Positions 12,783-14,309 of a DNA stretch of 14,309 nucleotides are shown in pieces. This stretch comes from Pseudonocardia autotrophica. Lineage in GTDB: Bacteria > Actinomycetota > Actinomycetes > Mycobacteriales > Pseudonocardiaceae. Where the stretch lies: the NCBI RefSeq assembly GCF_000717175.1, contig NZ_JNYD01000058.1, positions 1 through 14,309 of the forward strand. The letters run 5' to 3'. The notes under the pieces were generated by a model. The model did no database searches. It was not told the DNA's origin and saw only the letters and a list, made by a program, of their open reading frames with translations. The number at the start of each line of letters is the position of its first letter. The stretch's first letter is position 1. Position numbers and translations under genes: made by a program.

Positions 12783-13967
12783 ATGACCTCCCTCCCACCC
12801 CTGCACGGCCTCACCGTGGTGAGCCTGGAGCAGGCCGTGGCCGCGCCGTTCGCCACCCGCCAGCTCGCCGACCTCGGCGCCCGCGTGATCAAGGTCGAGC
12901 GCCCTGGGTCCGGCGACTTCGCCCGCGGCTACGACGAGGCGGTGCACGGCAATTCCAGCTACTTCGTCTGGCTCAACCGCGGCAAGGAGTCGATCACCCT
13001 CGACCTCAAGTCCCCGGACGGGCGCGCGGTGCTGGGTGAGCTGCTCGACCGCGCGGACGTCCTGGTGCAGAACCTCGGCCCGGGCGCGGCCGGGCGGCTG
13101 GGCGTCGACGCCGAGACGCTCGCACGGACCCACCCGCGCGTCATCCCGTGCACCGTCTCGGGCTGGGGCACGAGCGGTCCCTGGGCGGACCGCAAGGCCT
13201 ACGACCTGCTGGTGCAGTGCGAGACCGGGCTGCTGTCGATCACCGGCACCTGGGACGAGATGGCGAAGGTCGGCATCTCGGTCGCCGACATCGCCGCCGG
13301 CATGTACGCGTACTCCGGCATCCTCACCGCCCTGCTGCGCCGCGCCACGACCGGTGAGGTGTCCGCGGTGGAGGTGTCGCTGTTCGAGGCGCTCGCCGAG
13401 TGGATGGGCTCGCCCGCCTACTACACCCGCTACGGCGGCCGCCGGCCCGCCCGCGTCGGCGCTCAGCACGCGACCATCGCCCCCTACGGCCCGTACGACA
13501 CCGCGGACGGCAGGCTCCTGCTGGCCGTGCAGAACGACCGCGAGTGGCGTGCCCTCTGCGCGGTCGTGCTGGGCGATCCCGCCGTCGCGAGCGACCCCCG
13601 CTTCGCGTCGAACTCCGCGCGGGTCGCCCACCGCGCGGAGCTCAACGAGCTGATCGGCGGCAGGCTGACGGCCCTGACGACCGCGGCCGCCGGGAAGCTG
13701 CTCGACGAGGCCGGCGTGGCCAACGCCAGCATCAACCGGATCGAGGAGTTCCTCGAACACCCCGTGCTCGCCGGGCGAGAGCGCTGGCACGAGGTCGCCG
13801 TGCCCGGCGGCACCGTCGCCGCCCTGCGGCCCCCGGCCGACCTCGCCGGTGTCGAGCCGGTGATGGGCGCGGTCCCGGCGCTGGGCGAGCACACCGACGC
13901 CATCCTGCGCGAGCTCGGCCGTTCCGACGCCGACCTCGCCGACCTGCGCGACCGCGCCGTCGTCTGA
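12783..13967 (+). CDS. CaiB/BaiF (class III) CoA-transferase
   Basis: This 394-residue protein is full length for the family III CoA-transferases, which move CoA between carboxylic acids through an aspartyl-CoA thioester. The start LHGLTVVSLEQAVAAPFATRQLADLGARVIKVERP (8-41) is diagnostic. NRGKESITLDLKSPDG (65-80) follows, and the catalytic Asp is D141 in AYDLLVQCETGL. The segment SLFEALAEWMGSPAYYTRYGG resembles the mesaconyl-CoA C1-C4 transferase and citramalate/malate transferase branch as I remember it. Start ATG 12783 has GAAGGG 7 nt upstream. It lies between the small ORF and an acyl-CoA dehydrogenase, and is probably regulated by the divergent LysR protein. Likely substrates are short di- or branched-chain carboxylic acids; a carnitine CoA-transferase (CaiB) is possible but not favoured. 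Confidence 0.9.
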   Translation: MTSLPPLHGLTVVSLEQAVAAPFATRQLADLGARVIKVERPGSGDFARGYDEAVHGNSSYFVWLNRGKESITLDLKSPDGRAVLGELLDRADVLVQNLGPGAAGRLGVDAETLARTHPRVIPCTVSGWGTSGPWADRKAYDLLVQCETGLLSITGTWDEMAKVGISVADIAAGMYAYSGILTALLRRATTGEVSAVEVSLFEALAEWMGSPAYYTRYGGRRPARVGAQHATIAPYGPYDTADGRLLLAVQNDREWRALCAVVLGDPAVASDPRFASNSARVAHRAELNELIGGRLTALTTAAAGKLLDEAGVANASINRIEEFLEHPVLAGRERWHEVAVPGGTVAALRPPADLAGVEPVMGAVPALGEHTDAILRELGRSDADLADLRDRAVV

Positions 13968-14009
13968 CGCGGTCGTCCGACCTTCCCGAACCCCGTGAGA
14001 GGACCCACC

Positions 14010-14309
14010 ATGAGCACGCTGAGCAGCGAGGAACGGTACGTCGTCGACACCGTGCGCGAGTTCGTCGAGCGCGAGGTCAAGCCCGTGGTCCAGCAACTGG
14101 AGCACGCCAACGAGTACCCCGAGAAGATCATCGAGCAGATGAAGGAGCTCGGGATCTACGGGCTCGCGATCCCGGAGCCGTGGGGCGAGGCCCCGGTGTC
14201 GATGCCCTGTTATGCGCTGGTCACCGCCGAGTTGGCGCGGGGCTGGATGTCGCTGGCCGGGGCGATGGGTGGGCACACGGTGGTCGCGAAGCTGCTGCTG
14301 GCGTTCGGG
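14010..14309 (+). CDS. Acyl-CoA dehydrogenase, N-terminal part (runs off the window)
   Basis: The first 100 residues are present. MSTLSSEERYVVDTVREFVEREVKPVVQQLEHANEYPEKIIEQMKELGIYGLAIPEPWGE is the helical N-terminal domain of FAD-dependent acyl-CoA dehydrogenases. It is followed by the expected YALVTAELARGWMSLAGAMGGHTVVAKLLLAFG. The enzyme would introduce an alpha,beta double bond into an acyl-CoA, passing electrons to electron-transfer flavoprotein. ATG 14010 follows GAGAGGA at 6 nt. It is 42 nt after the CoA-transferase and in the same operon, so it probably acts on the acyl-CoA that enzyme makes. The FAD and catalytic Glu regions lie outside the window, so specificity cannot be judged. 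Confidence 0.9.
   Translation, partial: MSTLSSEERYVVDTVREFVEREVKPVVQQLEHANEYPEKIIEQMKELGIYGLAIPEPWGEAPVSMPCYALVTAELARGWMSLAGAMGGHTVVAKLLLAFG

Noticed and set aside
12435..14276. A 613-codon open frame on the minus strand opposite the CoA-transferase operon
   Set aside because: It has the same antisense shadow composition (His/Arg/Gly/Asp/Val-rich), no start context and no recognisable domain. The plus-strand genes have good ribosome binding sites and family motifs.
1..14309. The whole window as a single carnitine pathway (CntA-like oxygenase plus CaiB/CaiA-like enzymes)
   Set aside because: The CoA-transferase and acyl-CoA dehydrogenase lie behind their own LysR regulator, 5 kb from the oxygenase, with another regulated operon between. 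The transferase looks closer to the mesaconyl-CoA branch. Linkage is possible but not supported.

Overview
The window is high-GC DNA with strong G/C bias at third codon positions, Shine-Dalgarno sites such as AGGAGG and GAGAGG, and GTG/TTG starts. It begins inside a gene for a mycothiol-dependent formaldehyde dehydrogenase. Mycothiol is made by Actinomycetota, so the host is very probably an actinomycete. A Pseudonocardia-like genus would fit, but that is an impression and not a measurement. All gene calls come from reading translations by eye; no database search was run.

Module A (1-7333) looks like a catabolic unit for a methylated quaternary ammonium compound. On the minus strand lie an IclR-family regulator, an MHS-family symporter and the 5' end of S-(hydroxymethyl)mycothiol dehydrogenase (mscR-like). 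Divergent on the plus strand lie a Rieske ferredoxin, an FAD-dependent ferredoxin reductase, a Rieske oxygenase alpha subunit of the quaternary-ammonium type (bridging Glu in ENFMECYHC) and a BCCT betaine-type transporter. The proposed logic is uptake by BCCT and MHS carriers, oxidative N-demethylation by the three-component Rieske system, and oxidation of the released formaldehyde by the mycothiol enzyme. TGTTGC-containing inverted repeats in the IclR/ferredoxin intergenic region, at the IclR start and upstream of the MHS gene suggest one regulon.

Module B (7449-11541) is a minus-strand set: an alpha/beta hydrolase with an unrecognised N-terminal domain of about 140 residues, a second MHS transporter and a small cupin. 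It is transcribed away from a divergent LysR regulator. It looks like a substrate-uptake and hydrolysis operon of unknown substrate.

Module C (11551-14309, running off the window) is a second LysR regulator divergent from a small ORF, a CaiB/BaiF (class III) CoA-transferase and the start of an acyl-CoA dehydrogenase. This looks like the front of an organic-acid activation and oxidation operon. The 76-codon small ORF may be an internally deleted MaoC/FAS1-like hydratase. The two LysR genes converge with only 9 bp between their stop codons.

No RNA genes, CRISPR arrays, insertion sequences or phage genes were seen. Gaps over 100 bp are promoter or terminator regions and are described individually; there is no gene-free stretch above 300 bp.
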